Origin: Sambucus nigra
Lineage: Eukaryota > Streptophyta > Magnoliopsida > Dipsacales > Adoxaceae
Assembly (NCBI GenBank): GCA_949130495.1
Contig: OX422207.1
Location: 371,339,868 to 371,403,867 of the forward strand
Length of the DNA stretch: 64,000 nt
Reading direction: 5' to 3'
Under the pieces are notes generated by a model, which made no database searches, had not been told where the DNA came from, and saw only the letters and a program-made list of their open reading frames with translations. Below, in pieces: positions 60,925 through 64,000 of this stretch. Position 1 is the first letter of the stretch. Every line of letters starts with the position of its first letter. Both the position numbers and the translations under genes were made by a program.

Positions 60925-62862
60925 CGAACATAGTTCTAAGCCTTTGGGCTACGCATATACCTAATTCACCCAAATGACCGGTCACACCCTTATTCACACA
61001 AGTGGTGCTCAGTCCCTGAGTTCTATATTCTGATGTACGAGTCAATATCCCCCCAAATAGGCTCATAAGGATAGGACTATCCACGATACGAAACCTCTCA
61101 TGATAACAAGTAGCCTAGGTATGTTTACACATAATTAATCAACCAATAGGTAATCACACAGCCTATGCACATACACTTATAACATCAATATAGGTATACC
61201 CTCAACCTATAATATATTTCTCATACGTAGTATATATGTAGCACCCAAATATCCTACGTATTTTTAATTCACTATTTAACTCCTCCTCGTATTTTCCCAA
61301 GCGTTTCCCCCCATTATTCGAAAAGTCATAGCCACTCCATTATTTTATCTCATTAGTTCTTTAACTCTTAAATCGATTAATACTCATCCCATAAGATTCT
61401 AAGTATTTAGTTTCGTTTAATTTTTTTCAATTAAATCCACACCTTAAGATACCAACCTGTATGCTAACTTCATCTGAAATTCCTATTCGAATACGTTCAT
61501 ATATTTTTGAGTGTCGTTCATCCTAAAAACTCCTAAATCCACACCCCAGATTCATCCCTATCTAATCCAAGGATAAAATAATGTTCCTTAATATTTTCCA
61601 AAGTCCTTCACTTATCTACGGACCTTTCAAAATAACCCGAATATATTTCTTCCTAAAGATGTCGGTCTCACGCACCTTTTCGTAGAAAAATCAGAACTAA
61701 TTAAAAAAATCAAAAAAATATGAGGTCGGTGCCCACATGATCGTAATAAAAAGATCTACAAATTTCATTTTGGACAAGCAGATAAATCGAACCAGTTTGT
61801 CCTCATCGTTGCTGCTGAACAGCGAACCTCCTTCTTCTCCAACTTGTTTTTCCTCAATTGTTATCCACTCAAGCTTTTAAATCCTCAAACCCAGAACTCA
61901 ATCGATTTCTCCCAACATATATTTATCATCCAAATAAGTTATAAACATCATAATGATATTCAAACATCATTAATTTATAACTTTCCCAAATATTTTTTTA
62001 ATCGGGTTTATCACAGTTTATATAAATCTCATCTTAGATTCAATTCCATCAATCGAAATTTCACGAATTCATCCACTGAATATGAATGAAAATTTTATTC
62101 TAATAATCCTATATAATAATCCATCATCAATTTAATGATTAATCTACACGATTCATTCCATTTATCAAAAACCCAATTTTCACATCAACACCCTCCCGAA
62201 AATGGATTTTCACATACACCCACTATGATATGAATTGGTTGTTATGAATTTACATTGAAAGAAAAATTAACCACTTGACTTTATTAATTCGTAGGGTCTG
62301 ATCCTTTGATGTAGATGGCGATTTTATGAAGAACACCCTCAATCCTTCTTGGTTTAGCTCCTAGAAACCTCCCTACGTTCTCCCTTTTTTCTTCTCTGCA
62401 GCTCTATGGTTTTCTAAATGAGTTATGGGTGTTCATAATTTCGTAATTTAGGTTAAATGATGTTAATCCCATTTTTAGTCTAATGGGCCAAGCCCAAATG
62501 ACCCGAACACTCCCATGCGATCCCGACTATACCTAAAAATGTCTCGAGACCCAATTACTACTCCTGGGTACTATTTTCTGACTATTTTGACCTATTCGGA
62601 AACAATTGCGACCTCTAAAATATCATCCAAGTTACTCTATATAAATTTTCTTATTTCTTTTCAAAATATGTTGCATGTAAAAATAAATATCAACTTGAAT
62701 TAATTAAATCTATCTTACCAAATTAAATAAATTATCCAAAGTAAATAATTCTCTAAATTAAATAAATTATCCAAATTAAATAAATTCTCTAACTTAAATA
62801 AATTCTCCAAATCACTAATTTTTAATATAATTTTTTTATCCTCGAAAATACGGGGTGTTACA
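60925..62862 (-). repeat. Partial gypsy LTR (5' part), reverse orientation, right end of the nest
   Basis: The minus strand starts TGTAACACCCCG at 62862, next to the target duplication TTTGA (62863-62867). It runs to about 60925, where Tat had inserted. Its inner 720 bases duplicate 39370-40101. Confidence 0.85.
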
Positions 62863-62867
62863 TTTGA

Positions 62868-63867
62868 CTTAACCCTCCATGTTCCTATGCATCAAAGAAC
62901 TTATAACTTATGCATTATATTTTGTAGCAGGATGGGTTGGGGGTCAATTTTAATTAATGAATGTGCATGGGTAAGTCTAACTACTAGACTGACTAAGTAC
63001 TTAAAGTGAAAAAAATGACTAGTTTCATGTTATGTTCCCCCATCCTTAGATGGGTTACTATGTGACAATGTGTTTGTACCATTGGATGGCCATAAATAAT
63101 ATTGAAGTTGTACCTCCTTACACATGTTAGGCATTGATTTTTTTCACTCCTACCCGTTGTGTTGTATTTATTTAGTATCCACTGGCATATAAATTTTGTT
63201 ATGTTGGGATCATGCGTGATAAACATGTTTCATTGTTTAATCATATAGAATTTTCTTCATCTTGAATTGGTTCATTGAGAATATTTATGTATTTTTATTT
63301 ATTTTTATTTCATATTTGTTTTTCATAAGTAATAATTTAATTAATTTAGATTTTTGTGCAATATATCGCTTGAGCTAACTCTGTTAGTTCAACTTAGCCC
63401 CGCCATGTTCCTATGCATCAAACAACATATATGTTATGCATTATCTTTTGTAGCATGGTGGGGTGGCCTTCAATTTTAAATAATGAATGTGTAGGGGTAA
63501 GTCTAACTATTGGATGTTAAATAGCATTCCTATTTTTCAAAAGTATAATTTTTTTTCTTCTTCAAGAAAGGTCCAATTTCCATATTTGGTTTCCTTCATT
63601 TTTGTGTAGAAAAATTTGATTATAATGTATCCAATCGTTATTGTTTTTACATTAATATACTTTCATTGATTTTATGTTTACTATCGTAAAACTACACTTT
63701 CTTATATTGAGGTCCAAATATTGTTTAGTAATATTGTGTTCATGTTCATTTTTGCCATCTTTATACTACAAGTACATGATATAAAACGTCGTTCTATTGC
63801 CATGTTATATAACTTGCATTCTATTATTCAACCGATAAACATGTATTATTATTTTCGTTCAACTTAG
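62868..63867. other. Right flank of the nest, with a tandem duplication
   Basis: Positions 62870-62995 resemble 63390-63530, and 37885-38121 (left of the nest) resembles 63150-63400. The nest therefore split one unit of an older tandem pair. No gene was seen. Confidence 0.7.
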
Positions 63868-64000
63868 ATGGATCAAGAGTCCCAATCTCGCCTTGCTAGA
63901 ATTCGTCGTAGGCTGAATATGTATCATAATCGCTCAAGTAACTTGCGTCGTACGACATCACTAAGTATTACTTTAAGTAATATACCGTATAACCTACATC
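63868..64000 (+). CDS. Start of an unrecognised open frame running off the right edge
   Basis: The ATG at 63868 opens 44 codons to the edge, beginning MDQESQSRLARIRRRLNMYH and continuing Ser/Thr/Leu-rich. CAACTTAG directly before the ATG could be a splice acceptor. The basic N-terminus suggests nucleic-acid binding, but the family cannot be told from this fragment. Confidence 0.4.
   Translation, partial: MDQESQSRLARIRRRLNMYHNRSSNLRRTTSLSITLSNIPYNLH

Overview
This is nuclear DNA from a flowering plant, most likely a eudicot. It is AT-rich, its introns have plant splice signals, and it carries plant LTR-retrotransposon lineages (Ty1/copia, a Tekay/Del-like chromovirus, Tat, an Athila-like non-autonomous element), an RTE-type LINE, a TRIM and a hAT-type MITE. 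No prokaryotic operon, CRISPR array, rRNA or tRNA gene was seen.

The one well-supported host gene is on the minus strand, from 30519 down past the left edge. It encodes an organelle-type HflX GTPase, a ribosome-associated Obg-HflX family GTP-binding protein. Eleven exons can be read (30150-30519, 17348-17412, 17195-17257, 17003-17092, 16516-16628, 10769-10837, 1573-1717, 1425-1480, 1206-1256, 1003-1057, 862-918). They join in frame for 378 codons without a stop. The C-terminal exons, including the G4 motif, lie outside the window. Three introns are inflated by transposons: intron 6 holds a rearranged copia element (3068-8959), intron 5 a broken RTE LINE (about 13260-15990), and intron 1 a TRIM (17852-28124) split by a complete Ty3/gypsy element (18042-27979). 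The 3' LTR of that gypsy element is itself split by a MITE (27401-27815).

Upstream of the gene lies a truncated gypsy element (about 30860-35483). It abuts a second, broken copy of HflX exon 1 (35484-35900). Further right, 38127-62862 is a four-layer nest. The outermost layer is a minus-strand gypsy element reduced to two partial LTRs, with a perfect TTTGA target duplication. It contains a 5'-truncated Tat element (40102-60913) with a decayed, spliced-looking antisense gene. The Tat element contains a coding-free LTR element (42345-54386). One LTR of that element contains an Athila-like LARD (44129-50559) with a 400-codon unrecognised reading frame.

The right end (62863-64000) continues the locus flanking the nest. 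It has a diverged tandem duplication and an open reading frame starting at 63868 that runs off the edge. The gypsy element at 18042-27979 is the only one that looks intact and possibly competent. The others are fossils, but their junctions record circular-DNA-like insertion, microhomology deletion, a deletion spanning nested elements, and exon duplication. All identities come from reading motifs by eye; no database search was run.
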